From CAYQTO01 sp964420455 (GTDB taxonomy: Bacteria; Sumerlaeota; Sumerlaeia; SLMS01): DNA of 14,177 bases. The translations under genes and the position numbers were made by a program. Shown one piece after another: positions 1-7,243 of this stretch. The notes beneath the pieces are model-generated. The model was not told where the DNA came from, ran no database searches, and saw only the letters and a list, made by a program, of their open reading frames with translations. The DNA is taken from NCBI GenBank assembly GCA_964420455.1, contig CAYQTO010000094.1, positions 1 to 14,177 on the forward strand, in the 5' to 3' direction. The number at the start of each line of letters is the position of its first letter. Within the stretch, counting starts at the first letter, position 1.

Positions 1-1362
1 GCATCCCCCTCCCTTGCGGATCGCCTCGCGGCGATCCTCGACGGCGATCACAACCTCGCCCGGACCCATCTCGCCCTTCGCGTCCTCGACCTCGAGTCCG
101 GCGAGGTCCTCTTCGACCGCAACGGCCCGCGGCTCTTCACCCCGGCGTCCGTTCTCAAGCTCTACTCCTCCGCCTGCGCCCTCGACACCTTCGGCCCGAA
201 TCACACCTTCACCACCAGCATCGCCATGGCCGGCATCCTCGGCGAGGACGTCCTCACCGGCGATCTCGTGCTGATCGCCGCCGGCGACCCCATGCTGACG
301 AGCGACGACCTCGCCCTCCTGGCAGACCGCCTCGTCTCCGAGACCGGTATCCGCGAGGTCACCGGCGACCTCGTGGTCGATGCCTCGCTCTTTCCCGTCC
401 CCCTCAAGGGCCCCGGGTGGATGTGGGATGACGACCCCGATACCTACAACATGTCGATCTCGGCGATGATGGTGGACTACAACGTGCTCGAGGTGGTGGC
501 CGAGCCGGGGACGGTGGCGGGCGAGCCTCCCCTGGTCCGCCTTGATCCGCCCGCCGCCTATCCTCCGGTGGAGAACACCGCACGGCTGATCGTTGAGTCG
601 CCGTCGGAGCTGACCGTCACCCGCCGTCCCTTCACCGACGAGGTGCTTGTTTCCGGCACGCTGTCGCTCGGCGGCGAACCGGTCCGCACGAGCCTGACGA
701 TGCATGACCCCGCCCGGTGGGCCGGGTCGGTCTTCCGGACCATGCTCGAGGACCGCGGGGTTGCCGTTGGCGGCGAGGTCCGCGTCAGCACCGTGCCCGT
801 GCTCGAGGGCGACGACCCCCTCGTGTCTTTCGAGTCGCGCCCCCTCTCCGACGCCATCACTCGATTCAACAAGGTGAGCGAGAATGCCATCGGCGAGATG
901 CTGCTGCATCATCTGGCTCTGGAGTCCGGCGCGCGACCCGACTCCTGGCAGCCAGGAGCGCAGGCCATCACCGATTGGCTCACGACCACCGTCGGCATCG
1001 ACGAGGGGAGCTTTCGCCTCGTCGATGGCTCCGGCCTTTCCCGTTACAACCTCGTTCCTCCGGACGTGACGACGACGCTCCTGGCGTACATGCACGGGCA
1101 CGAGCACTTCTCGGTGTATCGGGCAAGCCTGCCCGTCTATACGGCGGTTCTGGGCACGGGGAACGAGGTCGAGCGCATCTATGCGAAGCCCGGGGGCATG
1201 AGTGGCGTGTCGACGCTGGCGGGATATGTCGAGACCCTCGAGGGCCGATACCTGGCTTTTGCCTACTTTGCGAATGGCTACGTGGGATCCAGCGCGGCGG
1301 TGCGCACGGTTCGCGAGCGAATCTTCAGCGAGTTGGTGGAGTACGCCCCGCCGGCGGAGTAG
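1..1362 (+). CDS. dacB: D-alanyl-D-alanine carboxypeptidase/endopeptidase, PBP4 (DacB) family, 5'-truncated by window edge
   Basis: The reading frame is open from base 1, so the start and any signal peptide lie outside the window; 453 residues are visible. PBP4-type serine peptidases (family S13) trim or cleave peptidoglycan peptides in the periplasm. The nucleophile motif SxxK is seen as SVLK at 148-159, inside PASVLKLYSSACALDTFGP, which is typical of the family. The SxN motif is SEN at 877-885. The third box is followed by the family-typical SGVSTLAGYVET and an active-site-lobe ending, but reads KPG (1186-1194) instead of KTG. The region between SxxK and SxN carries the long insert expected of the S13 class, including the GDP and GDLVVDASLF stretches. 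It ends six bases before the convergent membrane-protein gene. Family assignment is firm; full catalytic activity is less sure because of the changed third box. Confidence 0.9.
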   Translation, partial: ASPSLADRLAAILDGDHNLARTHLALRVLDLESGEVLFDRNGPRLFTPASVLKLYSSACALDTFGPNHTFTTSIAMAGILGEDVLTGDLVLIAAGDPMLTSDDLALLADRLVSETGIREVTGDLVVDASLFPVPLKGPGWMWDDDPDTYNMSISAMMVDYNVLEVVAEPGTVAGEPPLVRLDPPAAYPPVENTARLIVESPSELTVTRRPFTDEVLVSGTLSLGGEPVRTSLTMHDPARWAGSVFRTMLEDRGVAVGGEVRVSTVPVLEGDDPLVSFESRPLSDAITRFNKVSENAIGEMLLHHLALESGARPDSWQPGAQAITDWLTTTVGIDEGSFRLVDGSGLSRYNLVPPDVTTTLLAYMHGHEHFSVYRASLPVYTAVLGTGNEVERIYAKPGGMSGVSTLAGYVETLEGRYLAFAYFANGYVGSSAAVRTVRERIFSELVEYAPPAE

Positions 1363-1368
1363 GACCCT

Positions 1369-2937
1369 TCAGCCAGCCGGCATGTCGTAGTGATAGTCGA
1401 AGCCGCGCCAGCGCAGGTAGCGGCGGATCTCGCCGAAGACTCCCACGCCCACACCGAGAAGCACGTAGACCACGGCGGCGATGAGGCCCACCGGCCGCGC
1501 CGTTTCCGTATAGACGCCCGGGTCGCGCAACACGTCGACCAACAGGGCGAAGGGGGAAAGAGCGACCAATTCACGGAACGCCCCCGCCAGCGGGGGAACC
1601 ACCGCCATCCCCGCCCAGCCCACGAGCGGCACCACCACCAGCAGCACCGCCATCACGAGCAGGGTCATGTTGCCGGCGGGACGCCGCAGCACGAGGACGC
1701 CGGTTACCGCCCGCCCAACCATGCAGAAAAAGAAGTAGGAGGAAAGCGTGGCGAGCGTCATCGTCGTGATGAAGTCCGCGGGGAGCAGCAAGGTGGACAC
1801 GGTGGAAGGAAAGACGGAAAGGGTCCAATACCAGAAGAGACCGACGAGGAGGAGGAAGGGGATCGTCTGGTCGAGCGGGCGAAGGAGCGGAAGCAGGCGC
1901 TTGAGGTGCCAGACCTCGTCGCCGACCTCCATGCGGCCGACGGCAAAGCTGTGAACGGCGAGCAGGAGCAACGCATAGCCGGTGGCAAGGAAGGCGACCT
2001 CGGGAATCTCGCGGGTGAAGGCGTTCGCGTTGAGGAAGCCCAGGAAACCGAGGGTGATGACGGCGAAGAGAAGGGCGAACTGCCAGTGGGCGAAGGCGCG
2101 CGTGTCCTCTGGTTCGAAGAGCTTGCGCGCCGCCAGAAGGAGAAACACGGCGGCAACGGACAGTTGGCCGGCGAAGCCCAGCAACCAGGTGGGAATCCGA
2201 TAGTCGAAGAAGAACATCGCGCCGGGATCGGACGCACCGCCCTGCTGGGCCAGTGCCCCCGCGAACAACACCTGGAGCTGGTTGTAGACGATAAAGCCGC
2301 CGAACAGCACCGCAAAGATCAGGAAGACAATGATCCCCTGGGCCGTCCGGGTCCGCTCGCACACGGAACTGATATACAGGCCAAAGGCGCTCAGGATGCA
2401 CGAGCCCCCCAGCAGCGTGAACAGCGTCTGGACCACGTCCTCCATCGCCACCCCGCCGTAGAGGAACGTGAGCGAGAGGAGCGGCAACGCGCAGATCAGC
2501 GCCAGCGCCACATAGAACGCCGTGGAAAGAAAGCACCCCATCACGTACATCCACCGGGTGATGGTGGTGACGCGCAGGAAGTCGAAGGTCTTTCGTTCCT
2601 TTTCGCCGGTGGTCATGCCGGCGGTGATGGTCGGCGCGACGATCAGCACGAGGAGCGACTGGATGCCGACGATCCACAGGAAGAGTGTCTGGCCCACATC
2701 GACCATCTGGTTGAGAAGGTCCTGGCCGGGACGGGCGAACGGCGACGGACTCTTGAAAAGCAACACCAGCACCGTCGAGAGCGTCATCAGGATGATGTAG
2801 GTGATGATGCTGTAGACGAGGGCCTTGCCGCGCATGCGGCGTCGCAACTCGCGGAGGAGAATCGGATTGTCGAAGAAGCTGAAGTAAAGGGAACGCAAGG
2901 GGGGCGGCTCCGCCTCGTCCGGGATGGGACGGCTCAT
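1369..2937 (-). CDS. ABC-2-type transporter membrane protein, about 12 membrane segments
   Basis: This is a hydrophobic protein of about 522 residues from the ATG at 2937. It has roughly twelve predicted membrane segments. After the second lies a cytoplasmic stretch reading TTGEKERKTFDFLRVTTIT, which matches the 'GEKERGTLE-LL-TP' signature of ABC-2-type permeases (NatB/GldF-like exporters and drug or lipid transporters). No nucleotide-binding domain is present, and no ATPase gene is nearby. The substrate cannot be told from sequence. It is the last gene of the leftward run, about 42 bases after the MalG-like stop. An in-frame TTG at 2958, with GGAAAG eight bases upstream, is an alternative start that would shorten the gap to about 21 bases. 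It may be a separate exporter half that merely shares the transcript with the sugar importer. The family call is good; function is unknown. Confidence 0.8.
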   Translation of the reverse strand: MSRPIPDEAEPPPLRSLYFSFFDNPILLRELRRRMRGKALVYSIITYIILMTLSTVLVLLFKSPSPFARPGQDLLNQMVDVGQTLFLWIVGIQSLLVLIVAPTITAGMTTGEKERKTFDFLRVTTITRWMYVMGCFLSTAFYVALALICALPLLSLTFLYGGVAMEDVVQTLFTLLGGSCILSAFGLYISSVCERTRTAQGIIVFLIFAVLFGGFIVYNQLQVLFAGALAQQGGASDPGAMFFFDYRIPTWLLGFAGQLSVAAVFLLLAARKLFEPEDTRAFAHWQFALLFAVITLGFLGFLNANAFTREIPEVAFLATGYALLLLAVHSFAVGRMEVGDEVWHLKRLLPLLRPLDQTIPFLLLVGLFWYWTLSVFPSTVSTLLLPADFITTMTLATLSSYFFFCMVGRAVTGVLVLRRPAGNMTLLVMAVLLVVVPLVGWAGMAVVPPLAGAFRELVALSPFALLVDVLRDPGVYTETARPVGLIAAVVYVLLGVGVGVFGEIRRYLRWRGFDYHYDMPAG

Positions 2938-2979
2938 CGTGGCCCGCACCCGCCCCAAGGCAACGGCTTTCCGCGGCGG

Positions 2980-3816
2980 CTAGCCCTTCACCGCGCCGGC
3001 GGTGAGGCCGCTGACCAGGCGCCGCTGGAATATCAACACCAACAGCACGAGCGGACCGGTTGCCACGAGGCTCCCCGCCATGATGTCCCCCCAGGGAATC
3101 TCGTACTGGGTGTCACCGCTGAACTGGGCCACGACCACGGGAACCGTCCGCGCCGCCTCGTCCGCCGTGAAGCTCAGGGCGAAGAGGTATTCGTTCCACG
3201 CCTGGATGAACGCCAGCAGGCCGGTGGTCACCAAACCCGGTGCCGACAAGGGGAGTAGGATATGGAAGAATGTCTGCAACGGCGAGGCACCGTCGACGTA
3301 GGCGGACTCCTCGAGCTCGCGAGGCAACGCCCGGAAGAAGTTCGTAAGCACCCAAACGGTGAACGGCAGGGTCGTCAGCAGGTAGGAAAGCACGAGCGCT
3401 CCGTGGGTGTTGTAGAGGCGGAGCGAGACGATCATCTCGAACAGAGCGCCAACGATGGTGATTTGCGGAAACATGGTCATGGCGAGGACGAGGTAGAGCA
3501 TGGCGGAGCGCCCCCGGAAACGATAACGCCCGAGCGCACAGGCGGCGAGGGACCCAACCACCAGAGACAGGGCGGTGGCTCCGCCCGCCACCACCACCGA
3601 GTTGCGCAGCGCCGCCAGGAAAGTCGTGTCCGACAGCACCCGGCGGTAGCTCTCGAGGCTCGGGGGCAGGGGCGCATAGACAACCGGCACGGCGCCGAGT
3701 GCGCCCCGCTCCATCAGGCTCGTCGCCAGCGCCCAATAAACGGGAAACGCCGTATAGACAAGCGCAACCCCAAGCGCGAACAGGAAGCCAGCGCGGCGGA
3801 GGACGTCCCCCCTCAT
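2980..3816 (-). CDS. Sugar ABC transporter permease, MalG/CUT1 type
   Basis: This 278-residue protein has about six membrane segments. It carries the EAA loop of binding-protein-dependent permeases at about residues 170-190 (ESAYVDGASPLQTFFHILLP), the loop that docks on the ABC ATPase. The N-terminal segment, the long periplasmic loop containing SYRRVLSDTTFLAALRNS, and the ending in QRRLVSGLTAGAVKG are characteristic of MalG-like CUT1 permeases. The start ATG at 3816 overlaps the stop of the MalF-like gene in an ATGA, so the two are probably translationally coupled and form a heterodimeric channel in the inner membrane. Substrate is inferred from the binding protein upstream (trehalose/maltose-like disaccharide), not from this sequence. 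The open frame continues upstream to 4770, but that part is a shadow of the MalF-like gene. Confidence 0.92.
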   Translation of the reverse strand: MRGDVLRRAGFLFALGVALVYTAFPVYWALATSLMERGALGAVPVVYAPLPPSLESYRRVLSDTTFLAALRNSVVVAGGATALSLVVGSLAACALGRYRFRGRSAMLYLVLAMTMFPQITIVGALFEMIVSLRLYNTHGALVLSYLLTTLPFTVWVLTNFFRALPRELEESAYVDGASPLQTFFHILLPLSAPGLVTTGLLAFIQAWNEYLFALSFTADEAARTVPVVVAQFSGDTQYEIPWGDIMAGSLVATGPLVLLVLIFQRRLVSGLTAGAVKG

Positions 3817-4703
3817 GGCGTGTCCTCCACGCGGATCGTCGTCACGTACAGCACGACGAACAGGGCGATGCCGACAAAGATCACGACGCTGGCGGCGCTG
3901 CCAAAGCCGAGCCGCTGGTACTCGAGGATCTGCCGGTAGGCATAGGTCCCGAGCGTCTCGGTGCCGAATTCCCCCCCCGTCAGGACCCAGACAACATCGA
4001 ACACGCGCAGCGCATCGAGCGTACGGAAGACCAGCGCCACCAGCAGCGCCGGCTTGAGGAGCGGCAGGGTGACGTGGAGGAAGCGCTGGCCGGCGCGGGC
4101 CCCGTCCACGTTGGCCGCCTCGTACAGTCCTCCGGGGATCGTCTGGAGTCCCGCCAGAAGGATCAGCGCCACGAAAGGCGTTGTCTTCCACACGTCGACG
4201 AGGACGACGCTGACGAGGGCAATCCCCTGCGTGCCGGTCCAGGCCACCGGATCCTCGAGGAGCCCGGCACGTCTGTACAGCAGGTCGTTCACCACCCCGA
4301 ACTGGTCGTTCAGCATCCAGGCCCACATGCGGGCGGCGACCACCGTGGGGAGTGCCCAGGGGATCAGCATGGCGCCGCGCATCAGACCGCGGCCGCGAAA
4401 GCCGCCATGGACCAGCAGGGCGAAGGCGAGGCCGAGGACCATCTCGAGGGCGACGCTCGAGATGGTGAAGAGGAGCGTGGTGAGGGCGGCCTCGAGGAAC
4501 AGGGAATCGGTGAGGAGATCGCGGAAGTTGGCGAGGCCAACGAAGCGCGGGGCGTCGAGGCTCCCCGAGCGCGCGTCTGTCACGCTGTAGAGGAAGGTCT
4601 GAAGGAGGGGATAGAAGCCGACGGCAACCAGGAGGAAAAGGGCGGGCGTGAGGAAGAGCCACCCGGTGCGCGCCTGCTGGCGTCCGAGGGCGCCGGCGCT
4701 CAC
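3813..4703 (-). CDS. Sugar ABC transporter permease, MalF/CUT1 type
   Basis: This 296-residue inner-membrane protein has six predicted membrane segments, beginning with TGWLFLTPALFLLVAVGFYP near the N-terminus, typical of short MalF homologues (UgpA/ThuF-like). The EAA loop is at about residues 195-217 (EAANVDGARAGQRFLHVTLP), with the expected Gly. The start is GTG at 4703, overlapping the TGA of the solute-binding gene in a GTGA. The stop overlaps the start of the MalG-like gene in an ATGA. With that gene it should form the translocation pore for the sugar delivered by the upstream lipoprotein. No MalK/MsmX-type ATPase is encoded next to it, so the energising subunit must come from elsewhere, as is common where one shared ATPase serves several CUT1 importers. 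Confidence 0.92.
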   Translation of the reverse strand: MSAGALGRQQARTGWLFLTPALFLLVAVGFYPLLQTFLYSVTDARSGSLDAPRFVGLANFRDLLTDSLFLEAALTTLLFTISSVALEMVLGLAFALLVHGGFRGRGLMRGAMLIPWALPTVVAARMWAWMLNDQFGVVNDLLYRRAGLLEDPVAWTGTQGIALVSVVLVDVWKTTPFVALILLAGLQTIPGGLYEAANVDGARAGQRFLHVTLPLLKPALLVALVFRTLDALRVFDVVWVLTGGEFGTETLGTYAYRQILEYQRLGFGSAASVVIFVGIALFVVLYVTTIRVEDTP

Positions 4704-5956
4704 CGCTCGCGGATGGCCCGCATGCGGTCCTCCGCCTCGGCCAGCACCTCCACCGCGTCACCGTCGCCACTCAGCACGTCGTGCACGGCGCGGTGGTACG
4801 CGGCGGAAATCTCGTTGTATGCCTCGCCCGCCGGAGCCGCGGGACGTGCCACCGCGTTCAGGAACACCTCGCGCATGGCCGGATACCAGGGCATGGCCTC
4901 CGCCACTTCCGGAGCTGTATAGACGTCGGGGCGGGTGGCAAGGTAGCCGCCATCGATCGCGCGGCGTAGCTGGGCTTCGCGCGTGCTCAGGTAACGGACA
5001 AAGGCCTGCGCCGATTCCACGTCGTCGCTGAACCGCGACACCGCGAGGCTCCATCCTCCGAGGGTCGACGCGGCCCGCTCCTCACCCGGCATCGCCATCA
5101 CCCGCACCACCCCACGCACGGGCGACTCCTCCGCCTGCGCCAGTCGATAGGCATACGGCCAGTTCCGCATGAACGCCGCATTGCCCTGATGAAAAATCAG
5201 CCGCGACTCCTCCTCCTTGTAGGTCAGGACCCCCGGCGGCGCGATGTCGCCCACCCAGCCGCGGACACGCCCGAGCACCGCCGCGAACGCGGGCTTGGTC
5301 AGCGACGGCTTGCCGTCCTCCCCCTCGAGGAAGTTGCCCGCCCTCGCACCCGCCTGCCATTCGAGCGCATTGCACGTCAGCCCCTCGTAGGACGCCCCCT
5401 GGAACACGTAGCCCCAGAAGGCATCGTTGCCGGCGGCGCGTTCGCCCTCCATGATCGTGCGGGCCATCCGCTCGAGATCGGCGAGGCTGCCCGGCGGCCC
5501 ATCGAACCCGTATTTCCCGAGCAGATCCGTCCGGTAATACAACAGCCCCGCATCGCCGTAGAACGGGACAGCCACCAACCGCCCATCGACGCGGTTGTTC
5601 TGGATCATGGCGGGAAAGTGTTCTGCCGGGTCGACGGTGCCGGAGAGATCCACAAGGTAGTCCGCGAGGAGGCCCGGCCAGACCACGTCGATCTGGTAGA
5701 CGTCGTAGCGTTCGGAGCGGCTGGCGAAGAAGCGGAGGTACTCGGCGAGGCGTTCCGTGGCGCTCTGGGGGCCGATCTGGAAATCGACGCGGATGCCGGT
5801 TTCTCTTTCGAAGTCGGCGGCCATCTCGCGGGTGATGGAGAGTTGCTCGCCGATGTCGTCGGTATAGAAAGCAATACGGGGCCCCTCGTGGGCCGGTTCG
5901 CCCCCGCAGGAAAAGAGGAGGAGAAGGGCGAGGAGGGAGGCGGCGCGGACAATCAT
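4700..5956 (-). CDS. Extracellular sugar-binding lipoprotein of an ABC importer, trehalose/maltose-binding-like
   Basis: This 418-residue protein starts with a lipoprotein signal: hydrophobic residues 5-15, then a lipobox L-F-S-C with the lipidated Cys at residue 17, followed by GGEP. The mature part is a family 1 solute-binding protein. DVYQIDVVWPGLLADYLVDLS, VPFYGDAGLLYYRTDLLGKYGF, and the stretch with FWGYVFQGASYEGLTCNALEW are close to what I recall of trehalose/maltose-binding proteins (ThuE and archaeal TMBP group), including aromatic residues that stack on sugar rings. The protein would capture a disaccharide in the periplasm and pass it to the two downstream permeases. The ATG at 5956 lies 19 bases after the roadblock stop, with no strong ribosome site visible; the signal peptide decides the start. 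The exact ligand is inference. Confidence 0.88.
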   Translation of the reverse strand: MIVRAASLLALLLLFSCGGEPAHEGPRIAFYTDDIGEQLSITREMAADFERETGIRVDFQIGPQSATERLAEYLRFFASRSERYDVYQIDVVWPGLLADYLVDLSGTVDPAEHFPAMIQNNRVDGRLVAVPFYGDAGLLYYRTDLLGKYGFDGPPGSLADLERMARTIMEGERAAGNDAFWGYVFQGASYEGLTCNALEWQAGARAGNFLEGEDGKPSLTKPAFAAVLGRVRGWVGDIAPPGVLTYKEEESRLIFHQGNAAFMRNWPYAYRLAQAEESPVRGVVRVMAMPGEERAASTLGGWSLAVSRFSDDVESAQAFVRYLSTREAQLRRAIDGGYLATRPDVYTAPEVAEAMPWYPAMREVFLNAVARPAAPAGEAYNEISAAYHRAVHDVLSGDGDAVEVLAEAEDRMRAIRER

Positions 5957-5975
5957 GCCGGAGACGGGGGCCGGG

Positions 5976-6503
5976 TCAGGTGATGTCCTTGAAGAGGTCG
6001 TCGAGTTTGGACTCGATGTACTGGACGGAGCGGCGGATGCTCTGGGTGTCGCGGAGGAGGGCGTCCTCGCGGGTGATGATGGGGAGGATGCTCTGGGCGA
6101 GGGTACGGGCGCCGGCGCGAATCTGGCCGACGGTGGTCTGGCGGCTGAACAGCACACACAGGACGATGCGCCCACCGACAAGCATGAAGTGGATCTTGTC
6201 CGGATCGGCGCCGTAGAGCTTGATGGAGACCTCGGGGCTGGTGGTCTGGGAGACCATGCTGTTGAGGGCGGCGACGACGCCGGCGGCGGTGGCGCCCATG
6301 GACTCGACGCCGATGGGGCTGAAGTCGCCATCACTGGCGAGAACGGCGCCGGTCTGGTCTGCGATCATGGCGCACCGGCAATGGGTCTCGTCGACGAGGA
6401 TGCGCAGTGCCTCTTCGAGGACCACGAGGGTTTCCTCGGAGAAGCCGAGGAACTCGCGGTTGGGCGGCGCCGTGCTGGCGTCGCTCCCCTGGTGCAGATT
6501 CAT
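5976..6503 (-). CDS. Roadblock/LC7-domain protein, probable partner or GAP of the adjacent MglA-like GTPase
   Basis: This 175-residue protein has one roadblock/LC7 domain at about residues 22-140. It shows the alternating helix/strand pattern of the family: a helix LVVLEEALRILVDETHC, a strand AMIADQTGAVLAS, a helix ATAAGVVAALNSMV, and strands around KIHFMLVGGRIVLCVLFS. It ends in a further amphipathic helix with many charged residues (IRRSVQYIESKLDDLFKDI). The first 20 residues are polar and probably disordered. Its ATG overlaps the stop of the GTPase gene in an ATGA, so the two products are likely made together. In Myxococcus-type systems the roadblock protein MglB is the GTPase-activating protein of MglA and sits before mglA; here the order is reversed and the protein is slightly longer. 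The GAP role is inferred from the pairing, not shown. Confidence 0.85.
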   Translation of the reverse strand: MNLHQGSDASTAPPNREFLGFSEETLVVLEEALRILVDETHCRCAMIADQTGAVLASDGDFSPIGVESMGATAAGVVAALNSMVSQTTSPEVSIKLYGADPDKIHFMLVGGRIVLCVLFSRQTTVGQIRAGARTLAQSILPIITREDALLRDTQSIRRSVQYIESKLDDLFKDIT

Positions 6504-7111
6504 CCGCGGCCTCCGAACTGCTGCGCGAGTGTTTCGTTCAACTTATGGATCACCTGCCCACAAATGCACTTGAAGGTTTCCATGACCCCCTTGCCGGCGA
6601 TGGCGCTGGCCTTGAAGGCGGGGACGCCCCGGTCGTTCAGGACCTCCTCGAACTCCTCGATCGTGGTCAGGTCATACAAGTCCCTCTTATTATACTGCAT
6701 CACGAGGGGGATTGTCAGGTAATCGTAGCCGTATTCGCGCAGCATGGTGCGGAGGTCCTCGAGCGAGTCGAGGTTGTCCTGGAAGCGATGGCGCTCGCTG
6801 TCGGCCACGAAGACGAGGCCATCAACGCCGTTGAGGACCATCTTGCGCGTCGAGCGGTAGTAGGGCTGGCCGGGAACGCCGTAGACCAGGAATTTGGTGG
6901 TGAACCCCTCGATGCCACCAAGGTCCATCGCGAAGTAGTCGAAGAAAAGCGTCCGGTCCCCCCGGGTGTCGATCGAGGACAACTGGGTCCGATGGTCCTC
7001 GGGCACCACTCCGTGGATTTTTTGGATGTTGGTCGTCTTGCCGCCCAGGCTCGGGCCGACATAGACGATCTTGCAGTTCATCTCTCGGGTGCGGTAGTTG
7101 ATGATGGGCAT
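6500..7111 (-). CDS. MglA-like small Ras-family GTPase
   Basis: This 203-residue cytoplasmic GTPase begins MPIINYRTREMNCKIVYVGP, almost in register with Myxococcus MglA, which fixes the ATG at 7111. Motifs: P-loop GPSLGGKTT (19-27), DRTLFFD with Arg53 (the intrinsic arginine finger of MglA), VPGQ with Gln82 (switch II), NKRD (141-144) for guanine specificity, and a late SA motif. MglA proteins switch between GTP and GDP states and set cell polarity and motility in several phyla. The P-loop has Ser21 where MglA has Gly21, the site equivalent to Ras Gly12. The gene overlaps the roadblock gene and heads the six-gene run. A GGAG lies 14 bases before the start, rather far for a ribosome site. The open frame continues upstream to 7552, but that part reads antisense to the MATE gene and is not coding. 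Confidence 0.93.
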   Translation of the reverse strand: MPIINYRTREMNCKIVYVGPSLGGKTTNIQKIHGVVPEDHRTQLSSIDTRGDRTLFFDYFAMDLGGIEGFTTKFLVYGVPGQPYYRSTRKMVLNGVDGLVFVADSERHRFQDNLDSLEDLRTMLREYGYDYLTIPLVMQYNKRDLYDLTTIEEFEEVLNDRGVPAFKASAIAGKGVMETFKCICGQVIHKLNETLAQQFGGRG

Positions 7112-7243
7112 GGGGGCGGGGTCGTCTCCGGATCGCTTTATGTGAACGGAACGGAAGGAGACGAGCAAGCCTGAATGTGCCTGATGGGGCCGGCGAAGGC
7201 ACGCGGGGGAAAGGACCTTGCGGTCGCCGGGGCCGCTGGCGCC
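7112..7243. promoter_or_regulatory. Divergent intergenic region between the GTPase operon and the MATE gene
   Basis: About 130 bases separate the two divergent start codons, and promoters for both directions are expected here. I see no convincing -35/-10 pair. An AAGGAG at 7155-7160 on the plus strand lies 14 bases before an in-frame ATG (7175) of the MATE frame and could be a weak ribosome site for a longer MATE start. Confidence 0.35.

Noticed and set aside
1363..1368. Possible shared terminator between the convergent dacB-like and ABC-2 genes
   Set aside because: Only six bases separate the stops, and no hairpin with a T-run was found around them.
1390..3258. A 622-codon plus-strand open frame opposite the ABC-2 membrane protein
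   Set aside because: Its translation is His/Glu/Arg/Gln-rich low-complexity with no family pattern, as expected from the complement of a GC-rich hydrophobic gene; the minus strand encodes a clear membrane protein.
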